From NCBI RefSeq assembly GCF_002979415.1, contig NZ_PCOT01000017.1:1-64000 (forward strand): DNA of 64,000 bases, read 5' to 3'. A program made the translations under genes and the position numbers. Position 1 is the stretch's first letter. Every line of letters starts with the position of its first letter. The notes under the pieces were generated by a model. The model had not been told where the DNA came from. It worked only from the letters and a program-made list of their open reading frames with translations, and searched no databases. This stretch comes from Microbacterium sp. MYb72 (GTDB taxonomy: Bacteria; Actinomycetota; Actinomycetes; Actinomycetales; Microbacteriaceae). Shown here piece after piece: positions 51,475 through 60,567 of this stretch.

Positions 51475-52721
51475 CGGTCCGCCCTCGCGCTCAGCGACGG
51501 ACGCTCGTTGAGCGTCTCCGGGAGGAAGCCCGCCGCGGTCTTGTAGTCGGCGGCGATCCGCTCGCGCTCGGCGCGCGGCACCACGTCGTCGATGTCGGCG
51601 AACCCCTCGGGCGCGCGCTCGGCGGCGACGAGCATCACCCGCTCGGGGCCGGTGGCCCTGGTGCCGGCGAGCAGGGCGGTCATCGCGGGACGGCGGTCGT
51701 CCTCGTAGCGGGTGAGCGCCTCGTCGATCGAGTCGGCCGTGGCGAGGTGGAACGCGAGGGTGCGCGCGTCGAGGATCGCCTGTGAGCCGCCGTTCGAGCC
51801 GTTCGGGTACATCGCGTGCGCGGCGTCGCCGAGGAGCGTCGTGCGGCCGAAGGTCCACCGGGGCAGTGCGTCGCGGTCGACCATCGGATACTCCAGGATC
51901 TCCTCGGCTGCGGCGATCGCCCCCGGAACATCGAGCCAGTCGAAGCTCCAGTCGCGGAACAGCTCCGCGATCGGCGCCGGGTCGATCGCCCGGTTCCAGT
52001 CGGCGTCGCCCGAGCCCCCGACGCGCTTCTCGGCGATGAAGTTCACGAGCACCCGGCCGTCGGCATCGGCCTCCTGCAGCGGATACGCGACGAACTTCTG
52101 CTCGCCGTCGCCGGCCATGATCATGGTGCGACCGTCGAGGAACGCCGGGATGCGGGCGACCCCCCGCCACAGCGTCAGGCCGCTCCAGGGCGGAGCGCCC
52201 TCCGCGGGATAGCGCAGGGCGCGCAGGGCGGAGTGGATGCCGTCGGCACCGACGACCACGTCGGCCGTCGCCTCGACCTCGCCGTCGGCCGTCGCGAATC
52301 GCGCGGTCTCGGTGCCGTCGGCGTTCGAGCGGATGCCGATGAGGCGGTGGCCGAGACGGATCGGCTCGGCCAGCCGCGCGTCGGCGAGATCGCGCAGGGC
52401 CAGCTGCAGCCGCCCGCGGTGCACCGACAGCTGCGGCCAGCGGTACCCGGCGGCGACGCCGCGCGGCTCGTCCCAGATCGCCTGCCCGAAGCGCGTGAAG
52501 TACGCGAGCGTGCGCGGCTCGACCCCGAGCGCGGCGATCGTCTCGGCGACGCCCAGTTCGGTGAGCTCGCGCACCGCATGCGGGAGCAGGTTGATGCCGA
52601 CCCCGAGTCCGCGGATGCCGGTGCTGCGCTCGTAGACGGTGACGTCCATGAGGCCGGCCTCATGCAGGCTGATCGCGGCGGCGAGCCCGCCGATGCCCGC
52701 GCCGACGACGATGATCTTCAT
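51471..52721 (-). CDS. FAD-dependent aromatic monooxygenase
   Basis: 416 aa. The N-terminal GAGIGGLAAAISLHEAG (about 7-23) binds ADP-FAD, ADVVVGADGIHSALR (about 153-167) is the DG motif, and GRTTLLGDAAHAMYPNGSNG (about 291-310) is the GD motif of class A flavin monooxygenases such as salicylate hydroxylase. It hydroxylates an aromatic or similar ring using NAD(P)H and O2. The first gene of a MarR-controlled operon; GGGAGAG precedes its ATG. Confidence 0.92.
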   Translation of the reverse strand: MKIIVVGAGIGGLAAAISLHEAGLMDVTVYERSTGIRGLGVGINLLPHAVRELTELGVAETIAALGVEPRTLAYFTRFGQAIWDEPRGVAAGYRWPQLSVHRGRLQLALRDLADARLAEPIRLGHRLIGIRSNADGTETARFATADGEVEATADVVVGADGIHSALRALRYPAEGAPPWSGLTLWRGVARIPAFLDGRTMIMAGDGEQKFVAYPLQEADADGRVLVNFIAEKRVGGSGDADWNRAIDPAPIAELFRDWSFDWLDVPGAIAAAEEILEYPMVDRDALPRWTFGRTTLLGDAAHAMYPNGSNGGSQAILDARTLAFHLATADSIDEALTRYEDDRRPAMTALLAGTRATGPERVMLVAAERAPEGFADIDDVVPRAERERIAADYKTAAGFLPETLNERPSLSARADR

Positions 52722-52759
52722 CGATCTCTCCCTCTCGCACCCGCCGTGGGCGCCGGAGA

Positions 52760-52778
52760 TAGTTTTGCAACAAAACTA
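52760..52778. promoter_or_regulatory. Perfect MarR operator upstream of the monooxygenase
   Basis: TAGTTTTG and CAAAACTA flank CAA in a perfect 8-3-8 palindrome, 38 bases before the monooxygenase ATG and 20 bases after the stop of the upstream TetR gene. A repeat half-site (AACTAGTTT) overlaps its right end. The size and A+T content suit a MarR site. Confidence 0.85.
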
Positions 52779-52798
52779 GTTTGGGCGCAAGAGGGGGT

Positions 52799-53461
52799 TC
52801 AGTCCTGGGCGGCCGCGCGGGCGGCGGACTCGAGGATGACGTCGACCCCGAGCAGGAAGAGCTCCCGGTCCTGCAGGTCCGACAGCAGGACGCTGTGCTC
52901 CGCGATCAGCGGGAACTGCCGCGGATCGGCGAGGAGCGGGGAGTCGATCCACGGGCTGTCCGCGTCGTCGTCCTCGGCGACCGCGCGCGCCCTGGCGATG
53001 CCGGCTGCGACCGACAGGACGTGCGAGGCGAGCAGCGCGTAGTGATGCACGAGAGTCTGTCCGCGGAGCCCCGCCTGATGCAGAGCGTCGAGCATGAGCT
53101 CGATGGCGGCGAGTTCCCCGGGGCCGTGGGTGGTCAGCGTGGTCGCCTCGGTGCCGATCGCGGGGTGGCGGACGTACAGCGCGAGCGTCTCCTCGGCGAG
53201 TGCGCGCAGGCGATCCGCCCACTCCTCGACGGGCAGGGAGACGGATGCGGCGGCGCGGCCGTTCAGCTCGTCGAGGAGCGCGCCCATCAGCGCCTCCTTG
53301 CTCGCGAAGTGCCGGTAGATCGCCGTGGGGTCCGCACCGAGCCGTGCGCCGAGGTCGCGGACCGAGATCGACGCGACCCCGGTCGCCGCGAGCTCCATGC
53401 CGGCCTCGATGATCACCGCGCGATCCAGCCGCACGCGGGTTGATGCCTTGTCGTTCGCCAT
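52799..53461 (-). CDS. TetR-family regulator (TetR_C-type)
   Basis: 220 aa. The HTH (DRAVIIEAGMELAATGVASI then VRDLGARLGADPTAIYRHFA) is followed by a C-terminal domain with VRHPAIGTEATTL and conserved helices of the TetR_C_1 type. It is divergent from the amidohydrolase/ABC transporter genes, and a near-palindrome covers their -35, so it probably represses them. Confidence 0.9.
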   Translation of the reverse strand: MANDKASTRVRLDRAVIIEAGMELAATGVASISVRDLGARLGADPTAIYRHFASKEALMGALLDELNGRAAASVSLPVEEWADRLRALAEETLALYVRHPAIGTEATTLTTHGPGELAAIELMLDALHQAGLRGQTLVHHYALLASHVLSVAAGIARARAVAEDDDADSPWIDSPLLADPRQFPLIAEHSVLLSDLQDRELFLLGVDVILESAARAAAQD

Positions 53462-53539
53462 CGTCTCTCCGGTCTTCCTCGCTCCATCGTGCCATGACGC
53501 GGCGCGATCTCCTCAGCAGACTACGGCCGCGCAACAGTC

Positions 53540-53580
53540 ATGACAACAGTGTTGACATTGCCGATGACGACGGATAGCTT
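53540..53580 (+). promoter_or_regulatory. Amidohydrolase promoter with overlapping operator
   Basis: ATGACAACA and TGTTGACAT flank one G (53540-53558); eight of nine positions pair. It overlaps TTGACA (-35, 53552-53557), and TAGCTT (53575-53580) follows with a 17-bp spacer. The divergent TetR is the likely ligand. Confidence 0.75.
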
Positions 53581-53621
53581 TATCGCGATCCTGCAGCTTC
53601 GACGACGAAGAAAGGCGCGCG

Positions 53622-55295
53622 ATGACGAGCGACATCATCTTCCACGGAGGTCCCGTGTTCACCGGAAGCGGTGCACCCCTCGAGAACCACGCGGTCATCG
53701 TCCGCGGCGGACGCATCGCGGCCGTGGTCCCCGAGACCGACCTCGCCGCCGCATCCGACGCCCGGCGCATCGACCTGCGCGGAGCCCTGCTCAGCCCGGG
53801 GTTCCAGGACGCGCACATCCATCCGGTCGGCGGCGGCATCGAGCTGCTGCAGTGCAACCTCACGGATGCCGAGAACGCCGAGGAGACCGCAGCCCTCATC
53901 CGCGCATACGTCGCGGAGAACCCCGAGGTCGAATGGGTTCTCGGCGGCGGCTGGGGCATGGACCACTACCCGGGCGGCAACCCGCCCCGGCAGCTGCTCG
54001 ACGAGGCGGCGGGCGGACGACCCGTGCTGCTGCAGAGCCGCGACCACCACAGCACCTGGGCCAGCACCGCGGCCATCGAGCGCGCCGGCATCACCGCCGA
54101 GACCGTGGATCCCGAAGACGGCCGCATCGTCCGTGAAGCCGACGGGTACCCCGCCGGGACCTTCCACGAGGGCGCGGGCGACCTGTTCGCCCAGGTGCGC
54201 CCCGCGACCTCGGACGAGCTCGCCTACCAGGGGCTGCTGCGCGCGCAGGACGAGCTCATCGCCCTCGGCATCACCGGCTGGCAGGACGCGATGGTCGGCG
54301 CCGGGGTCGCCGGCATCGCCGATCCGCTCGGCGCCTACGAGCGGGCCATCGAGGAGGGAACCCTCAAGGTGCACGTGGTCGGAGCCCAGTGGTGGGTGCG
54401 CGACGGAGGCATCGAGCAGGTCGAACGGATGATCGCCCGGCGCGAGGCGGCAGCGGCGGCTCATCCCGACCGCCGCCTCGATCTCGGCACCACGAAGATC
54501 ATGGTCGACGGCGTCGCCGAGAACCAGACGGCCGCGATGCTCACGCCGTACCGCGACGGCTCGGGGCACGACACCTGCAACCACGGCCTCAGCTTCATCG
54601 CCCCCGAGAACCTGCGCCGCTACGTCACCGCGCTGGATGCCGCAGGGCAGCAGGTGCACATGCACGCGCTCGGCGACCGGGCGGTGCGCGAGGCGCTCGA
54701 CGCCCTCCAGGATGCTCACGACGTGAACGGCGCGACCGACGGCCGGCACCACCTCGCCCACCTGCAGATCGTCGCGGAGGACGACGTTCCCCGCTTCGCG
54801 GAGCTCGACGCCATCGCGAACATCCAGGCGCTGTGGGCCACGCACGAGGACCAGCTCGACGAGCTCACCCTCCCTTTCCTCCAGGACGGGCAGGAGGCCA
54901 GGCAGTACCCGTTCGGGGACTTCGCACGCGAGGGCGTCCGCTTCGCCGCCGGCAGCGACTGGCCGGTGTCGACCGCCGACCCGATCGCGGCCATCCACAT
55001 CGCCGTGAACCGCACCGTGCCCGGCTCCGACCGCGGCCCGCTCGGCGGCGCCCACCAGCGTCTCGACCTGGAGACCGCGCTCGCCGCGTACACCTCCGGC
55101 ACCGCGTACGTGAACCGCCGAGAGGGCGACACCGGCAGCATCCGCGAGGGCTATCTCGCCAACCTCGTCGTGCTCGACCCGAACCCGTTCGCCGGTCCGG
55201 CATCCGAGATCCACCGCACCCGCGTCGCCTCGACCTGGATCGAGGGGCAGCCCGTGTACGAAGCCGAATCCGCCACCACCCGCAAGGAGTCCTGA
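53622..55295 (+). CDS. YtcJ-like amidohydrolase
   Basis: 557 aa amidohydrolase_3-type protein. The metal-binding HxH is in GFQDAHIHPVGGG (about 63-75), later His in QVHMHALGDRAV, and the C-terminal metal Asp in FAAGSDWPV (about 445). It hydrolyses an N-acyl, peptide-like or formamide bond. It is coupled to a peptide-type ABC transporter (TGATG into the binding protein), so the system probably imports and hydrolyses a shared substrate under the divergent TetR. Confidence 0.88.
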   Translation: MTSDIIFHGGPVFTGSGAPLENHAVIVRGGRIAAVVPETDLAAASDARRIDLRGALLSPGFQDAHIHPVGGGIELLQCNLTDAENAEETAALIRAYVAENPEVEWVLGGGWGMDHYPGGNPPRQLLDEAAGGRPVLLQSRDHHSTWASTAAIERAGITAETVDPEDGRIVREADGYPAGTFHEGAGDLFAQVRPATSDELAYQGLLRAQDELIALGITGWQDAMVGAGVAGIADPLGAYERAIEEGTLKVHVVGAQWWVRDGGIEQVERMIARREAAAAAHPDRRLDLGTTKIMVDGVAENQTAAMLTPYRDGSGHDTCNHGLSFIAPENLRRYVTALDAAGQQVHMHALGDRAVREALDALQDAHDVNGATDGRHHLAHLQIVAEDDVPRFAELDAIANIQALWATHEDQLDELTLPFLQDGQEARQYPFGDFAREGVRFAAGSDWPVSTADPIAAIHIAVNRTVPGSDRGPLGGAHQRLDLETALAAYTSGTAYVNRREGDTGSIREGYLANLVVLDPNPFAGPASEIHRTRVASTWIEGQPVYEAESATTRKES

Positions 55296-56935
55296 TGTCG
55301 CGCATGTTCCTCCGTGGCGGCGCCGTCGCCGTCGCCGGCATCCTCTCGGTCGCCGCCCTGGCCGCCTGCTCGCCCGCCGCCGGGGGAGGAGGCGCCGACG
55401 AGCCGATCGACTGGAAGATCACGTCGACGACCGCGGCCCCCAGCGGCGACATCGACTCGTTCACCTTCGCGAGCTACTCCGAGCCGTACTCGCTCGACTA
55501 CGCCTACGCCTTCGACTACTCCGACAACCAGGTGCTCGCGAACGTCTGCGAGTCGCTCCTGCGGCTGAACCCCGACTTCTCGCTCACGCCGGCCCTCGCC
55601 GAGTCCGTCGATCACCCGACGCCGGAGACCTGGGTCTACACCATCCGCCAGGGCGTGACGTTCCACGACGGCACGCCGTTGACCGCCGCCGACGTCGTCG
55701 CCTCCATGTCGCGCCACCTCGACCCCGCGGTCGGATCGTCGTGGTTCTCGGTGTACCAGAACGTCGTCGACATCTCGCAGACGGGAGAGAACCAGGTCAC
55801 CGTGACCATGTCGGGTCCCGACTCGCAGTTCAACCTCTCGATGGGCGGCTCTGCGGGTGTGATCGAATCCGCGGCGACCCTCGCCGAGAAGGGCGCCGAC
55901 TACGGCAACTCGACCGGAGGGGTCAACTGCACCGGGCCGTTCTCCTTCACGACGTGGGAGTCGGGGGAGTCGATCACCCTCACGCGCTACGACGGATACT
56001 GGGACGAGGATCTCCGGGCACGCTCGGGCGAGGTGACGTTCGTCTTCATGGGCGACTCCACGGCGCGGGTGAACGCGATGAAGTCGGGCAGCGTCGACGG
56101 CGGCTGGATGATCCCGATGGAGGCCGTGCCTCAGCTGCGCGCCTCCGGCAAGGGCGACGTGCTGTTCGGCCCCTCCACCGCCGTCGGCAACATCGTGATC
56201 AGCGACCTCGACGGCCCGCTCGGCGACCTCAGGGTGCGCAAGGCGCTGCTGCTGGCGATGGACCGCCAGGGCATCGTGCAGGCCGCGGCCCGAGGCGTGG
56301 GCGAGGTCACCGACGTCATGACCACCGAGTCGGTCTGGCGAGACGGATCGGATGCCGCCCGCACCACAGCTTTCGACGACATCACCCACTACGAGCAGAA
56401 CCTCGAGGAGGCGAAGAAGCTCATCGCCGAAGCGGGCGTCGAAGGGGAGACCCTCACCTACGTCACGGCGCCGATCGGCAACGACTTCGCCGTCATCTCA
56501 CAGGCCACGGCCGCGGCCGCGCAGTCGATCGGCCTGAAGGTGAAGGTCGAGTCCGTGAGCCCCGCCGCGTACACGGCGCTGTTCTCCGACCCGAGCGCCA
56601 GGGAAGGGGTCGACCTCTTCTACACGAGCTGGTACCTCTCCAGCCCCGACGCGCTCGAGATGTACTCGGTTCTGCGCACCGGCGAGTTCAGCAACTACGG
56701 CGGCTGGTCCGACCCCGAGTTCGACGAGGTCGTGAACCAGGCGATCGCCACCGACGACCCCGCCGCCCGGAGCGAGCTCACCGCGAAGGCGCAGCAGATC
56801 GCGAACGCCGAGCTGCCGTGGCTGCCGCTGTCGACCGGCCCGCTGTCGCTCTTCCAGGGCGAGCGCATCAGCGGGATCTCCCCGTCGATGGCCTTCCTCT
56901 ACTACCCCTGGGCCGCCGAGGTCGGGGCTCGCTGA
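55295..56935 (+). CDS. Peptide-type ABC transporter substrate-binding lipoprotein
   Basis: 546 aa. The lipobox ALAACS (Cys about 25) is followed by an SBP_bac_5 (DppA/OppA-like) fold: VYTIRQGVTFHDGTPLTAAD near residue 115, then LRVRKALLLAMDRQGIVQ. It binds a peptide, opine or similar amide outside the cell. AAGGAG precedes the ATG; its TGATG start overlaps the amidohydrolase stop. Confidence 0.93.
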   Translation: MSRMFLRGGAVAVAGILSVAALAACSPAAGGGGADEPIDWKITSTTAAPSGDIDSFTFASYSEPYSLDYAYAFDYSDNQVLANVCESLLRLNPDFSLTPALAESVDHPTPETWVYTIRQGVTFHDGTPLTAADVVASMSRHLDPAVGSSWFSVYQNVVDISQTGENQVTVTMSGPDSQFNLSMGGSAGVIESAATLAEKGADYGNSTGGVNCTGPFSFTTWESGESITLTRYDGYWDEDLRARSGEVTFVFMGDSTARVNAMKSGSVDGGWMIPMEAVPQLRASGKGDVLFGPSTAVGNIVISDLDGPLGDLRVRKALLLAMDRQGIVQAAARGVGEVTDVMTTESVWRDGSDAARTTAFDDITHYEQNLEEAKKLIAEAGVEGETLTYVTAPIGNDFAVISQATAAAAQSIGLKVKVESVSPAAYTALFSDPSAREGVDLFYTSWYLSSPDALEMYSVLRTGEFSNYGGWSDPEFDEVVNQAIATDDPAARSELTAKAQQIANAELPWLPLSTGPLSLFQGERISGISPSMAFLYYPWAAEVGAR

Positions 56936-56939
56936 GGTC

Positions 56940-56971
56940 GGATGCCGCGCATCGCCCGGTGCGCGGCATCC
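56940..56971 (+). terminator. Intercistronic hairpin between binding protein and permease
   Basis: GGATGCCGCGC (56940-56950) pairs exactly with 56961-56971 across ten bases. It lies in the 90-bp gap between the binding-protein and permease genes. Such hairpins often raise binding-protein levels relative to the membrane parts by partial termination or 3' mRNA protection. Confidence 0.65.
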
Positions 56972-57025
56972 ACCCCTCTCCCGACACGGACGCCCTTCAC
57001 CCCTGAACCCTGAGGAGATCACCCG

Positions 57026-57982
57026 ATGCATGCCGCTCGACGCGTCGCCGGGAAGCTCGGCGGACTGCTGCTGACGCTGTTCCTCGCCTCGCTGCTCGTC
57101 TTCTTCTCGCGCTTCCTCGTGCCGGGGGATCCCGTGAGCTTCCTGCTGCGGGGCCGCAAACCCAGCCCCGAGGCCGTGGCGCAGGTCACCGCCCAGTACG
57201 GCCTCGACCGCTCGCCGATCGAGCAGTACCTCCGCTGGATCGGCGGCGCGGTGCGGGGCGACTTCGGCCGCTCGCTGCAGTTCCGGCAGGACGTGAGCGT
57301 CGTGCTCGGCGAGCGGCTGCCCGTCACGCTCACCCTGGTGGTGATGGCGGGCGCGATCATCGCGGTCGTCGGGCTCGTGCTCGGAGCCGTGGCCGCCCTG
57401 AACAGGGGCCTGCTCGTGGACCGCGTCGTGCTGATCGGACTCACCGTGCTCGGGGCGATCCCGTCGTTCGTCGGCTCGATCATGCTCATCGCGGTGTTCT
57501 CGGTGCAGCTCGGCTGGTTCCCCTCGTTCGGGTCGGGGGAGGGCTTCCTCGACACCGTCCACCACCTGGTGCTGCCCTCCATCGCGCTGGCGATCGTGTT
57601 CATCGTGCTCGTCGGAAAGGTGACGCGCTCCGCGATGGTCGAGCAGCTGAGCCGGGAGCACGTCGAGGTCTCCACGAGCCGCGGCGTGAAGCGCTCGATC
57701 GTCGTGCGCCGACACGTGCTGCGCAACGCGCTGGGCCCCATCCTCACGGTCAGCGGCGTGCTCGTCGCCGGACTCATCGTCGCGAGCTCGATCGTGGAGG
57801 CCGCGTTCGGCCTCTCGGGCGTGGGCTCGCTGCTCGTCCAGTCGGTCGACCGCCTGGACTTCCCCGTCGTCCAGGCGATCGTGCTGGTGGTGGTGGCGGC
57901 GTTCGTCGTCATCAACGCGATCGTCGACATCCTCGAACCCTGGATCGACCCCCGATCCGCCGCAGGAGCTGGTGCCCGATGA
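57026..57982 (+). CDS. ABC permease (DppB-type)
   Basis: 318 aa with six helices. The DppB/OppB start (LGGLLLTLFLASLLVFFSRF then PGDPVSFLLRG) and the cytoplasmic EAA loop near EVSTSRGVKRSIVVRRHVLR are clear. It forms the transport channel with the next permease. The stop overlaps the next ATG by four bases. Confidence 0.93.
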   Translation: MHAARRVAGKLGGLLLTLFLASLLVFFSRFLVPGDPVSFLLRGRKPSPEAVAQVTAQYGLDRSPIEQYLRWIGGAVRGDFGRSLQFRQDVSVVLGERLPVTLTLVVMAGAIIAVVGLVLGAVAALNRGLLVDRVVLIGLTVLGAIPSFVGSIMLIAVFSVQLGWFPSFGSGEGFLDTVHHLVLPSIALAIVFIVLVGKVTRSAMVEQLSREHVEVSTSRGVKRSIVVRRHVLRNALGPILTVSGVLVAGLIVASSIVEAAFGLSGVGSLLVQSVDRLDFPVVQAIVLVVVAAFVVINAIVDILEPWIDPRSAAGAGAR

Positions 57983-58845
57983 CCTCCTCGACCCCCACGC
58001 TGGCGGTGCGCGTCCTGCGCGCGCCGCGCATCCCCCGGCCGCCGATCCTCTTCGCGATCAGCGCCATCGTGCTCCTCGTCGTCACGCTGGCCGCGGTCCT
58101 CGCCCCGTGGATCTCCCCCTACGACCCGGATGCCGTCGACTTCACCGCGTTCTACGCCCCGCCGTCCGCCGCGCACTGGCTCGGCACCGACGCGCTCGGC
58201 CGCGACATCCTCAGCCGCATCATCTGGGGCGGGCGCACCGCGCTGATCGGCCCGCTCGCCGTCGTGCTGTTCTCCACGGTGCTCGGCATCCTGCTCGGCC
58301 TCCTCGCAGGGTGGCGCGGCGGGTGGATCGACGCCGTCCTCGGCCGCGTGTTCGACGTGCTGTTCGCGTTCCCCTCGCTGCTGATCGCGATCATGGCCGT
58401 CGCGCTGTTCGGCAAGGGGCTGCTCGCCCCGGTGATCGCGATGAGCATCGCCTACGCGCCGTTCGTCGCGCGACTGACGCGGTCGCTCGTCGCCGCCGAG
58501 CGCACCAGACCCTACGTCTCGGCCTATCGGGTGCAGGGGTTCGGCGGCGCGTGGATCGCACTGCGCCGCGTGCTGCCCAACATCACCCCCATCGTCGGCG
58601 CGCAGTCGACGCTGAACTTCGGCTACGTGCTTGCCGAGCTCGCCGGCCTCTCCTTCCTCGGCCTCGGCGTGCAGCCGCCGACGGCCGACTGGGGCGGCAT
58701 GATCAACGAGGCCCAGTCGGGCGTCGCCTCAGGACAGTTCCTCCCCGCCATCGCCCCGGCCGTGATCGTCGTGATCGTGGTCGTCGCGGTGAACATCATC
58801 GGCGAGGAACTGTCGGACCGCATCGGCGGATCGGAGTTCGCATGA
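57979..58845 (+). CDS. ABC permease (DppC-type)
   Basis: 288 aa. The N-terminal DppC extension, HWLGTDALGRDILSRIIWGG (about 58-77), and the EAA loop around YVSAYRVQGFGGAWIALRRV identify the second permease subunit. ATGA overlaps on both sides couple it to DppB-like and ATPase genes. Confidence 0.93.
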   Translation: MTSSTPTLAVRVLRAPRIPRPPILFAISAIVLLVVTLAAVLAPWISPYDPDAVDFTAFYAPPSAAHWLGTDALGRDILSRIIWGGRTALIGPLAVVLFSTVLGILLGLLAGWRGGWIDAVLGRVFDVLFAFPSLLIAIMAVALFGKGLLAPVIAMSIAYAPFVARLTRSLVAAERTRPYVSAYRVQGFGGAWIALRRVLPNITPIVGAQSTLNFGYVLAELAGLSFLGLGVQPPTADWGGMINEAQSGVASGQFLPAIAPAVIVVIVVVAVNIIGEELSDRIGGSEFA

Positions 58846-60419
58846 CCCTTCTCGACATCCGCGACCTGACGCTCGACCTGCCGAACGGCATCCGCCTGCT
58901 CCACGGCATCTCGCTGAGCGTCGCGCCAGGGGAGACCGTCGGACTCGTGGGCGAGTCCGGCTCCGGCAAATCCCTCACCGCGCGCTCCGTGCTCGGTCTG
59001 CTGCCCGACGGTGCCGCGCTCGGAGGCTCCGCGACGGTCGACGGCCGCTCGCCGCTTCGAGCAGGGGCCGATCGGCAGGAGATCCGTCGGCACGAGGCGG
59101 CGATGGTCTTCCAGGACCCCCGCGCAGGCATCAATCCCATGCGCACGGTCGGCGATCACGTCACCGAGGCGCTGCGGCTGTGCGAGGGCTGGCCTGCGGG
59201 GAAGGCGCGCGACCGCGCCGTCGAGCTGCTGACCGCCGTGCGGCTGCCCGCGCCGAGCGAACACCTGGAGCAGCATCCCCACGAGCTCTCCGGAGGCATG
59301 CTGCAGCGGGTGATGATCGCGGGGGCGCTGAGCGCGTCGCCGAAGCTGCTCGTGTGCGACGAGCCCACCACGGCGCTCGACGTCACCACCCAGGCCGAGA
59401 TCGTGCAGGTGCTGCGCGACCTCTGCGCGCAGACCGGGATGGGGATGCTGTTCATCACCCACGACCTCAACCTCGCCGGATCCCTGTGCGACCGGCTCGT
59501 CGTGATGAAGGACGGCGCCGTCGTGGAGGAGGGCCCGGCCCGATCCGTGCTGACCGCGCCCGCAGCGGACTACACCCGCAGGCTGGTCGCGGCGACGCCG
59601 AAGCTCACCGGCGCGGTGACGGTGGCGCCCGAGACCTCCGCCGACGCCCAGCTCGTGGTCACCGGGGTGGGGAAGACCTATCGTCGCCGGGGGCGCAGCG
59701 ACGTCGCCGCCGTGGTCGACGCCGAGCTCGTGATCCCCCGAGGCGGTTCGCTCGCCGTCGTGGGCGAGTCGGGCTCGGGCAAGTCGACGCTCGCGCGCAT
59801 GATCGTCGGGCTGGAGGAGCCGGATGCCGGGGAGATCCGCATCGGCGGTCGCTCGATGGCCGGCATCCCCCGCACGCGCGCGGAGCGCCTGGAGCGCGCC
59901 AAGAGCGTGCAGATGGTGTTCCAGGACCCGTACCTGTCGCTCGACCCCCGCATCCCGGCCGGGCGCGCGATCGAAGACGTGCTGACGCTGCACACGGGGC
60001 GCACCGGCGCCGCGGCACGCGCACGGGCGCTGGAGCTCCTCGTCGCGGTCGGCCTCTCCGAGGAGCACCTGACCGCGCGACCCCGCACCCTCTCCGGGGG
60101 CCAGCGCCAGCGCGTCGCGATCGCCAGGGCGCTCGCGGTGGAGCCGGAGCTGCTCGTGATGGACGAGGCCACCAGTGCGCTCGACGTCTCGGTGCAGGCG
60201 CAGGTGCTCGATCTCGTCGCCGGCATCCGTCAGCAGCAGGGGCTCACGCTGCTGTTCATCAGCCATGACCTCGCCGTGGTGCGCCGAGTGTGCGCCGAGA
60301 CGATCGTGATGAAGCGCGGACGCATCGTCGAAGCCGGACCCACGTCGCAGCTGCTCGATGATCCGCAGCACGAGTACACCCGCCTGCTCATCGACTCGGT
60401 GCCCGTCCCCGTCGTGTGA
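58842..60419 (+). CDS. Fused double ATPase of the ABC transporter (DppDF-type)
   Basis: 525 aa with two complete ABC cassettes. First: Walker A GESGSGKSLT (about 38-47), signature LSGGMLQRV, Walker B LLVCDEPT. Second: Walker A GESGSGKST (about 308-316), signature LSGGQRQRVA, Walker B LLVMDEATSALDVS. One polypeptide replaces the two ATPases of Dpp/Opp systems. ATG 58842 overlaps the permease stop. No terminator hairpin is obvious before the convergent cupin gene. Confidence 0.94.
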   Translation: MTLLDIRDLTLDLPNGIRLLHGISLSVAPGETVGLVGESGSGKSLTARSVLGLLPDGAALGGSATVDGRSPLRAGADRQEIRRHEAAMVFQDPRAGINPMRTVGDHVTEALRLCEGWPAGKARDRAVELLTAVRLPAPSEHLEQHPHELSGGMLQRVMIAGALSASPKLLVCDEPTTALDVTTQAEIVQVLRDLCAQTGMGMLFITHDLNLAGSLCDRLVVMKDGAVVEEGPARSVLTAPAADYTRRLVAATPKLTGAVTVAPETSADAQLVVTGVGKTYRRRGRSDVAAVVDAELVIPRGGSLAVVGESGSGKSTLARMIVGLEEPDAGEIRIGGRSMAGIPRTRAERLERAKSVQMVFQDPYLSLDPRIPAGRAIEDVLTLHTGRTGAAARARALELLVAVGLSEEHLTARPRTLSGGQRQRVAIARALAVEPELLVMDEATSALDVSVQAQVLDLVAGIRQQQGLTLLFISHDLAVVRRVCAETIVMKRGRIVEAGPTSQLLDDPQHEYTRLLIDSVPVPVV

Positions 60420-60567
60420 AGATCGGGGCCGCCGCCGTCACTTTGTCGGCGCCATGGACGCTGTGCCGGCGGACGCGCCGGGGCTGCGCCGGCATCCGGT
60501 GTCTCGCGCCGACAGGACGACGACGGATGCCGGGACGAGGCCAGCACGACCAGCCCGCCACGGCGGC

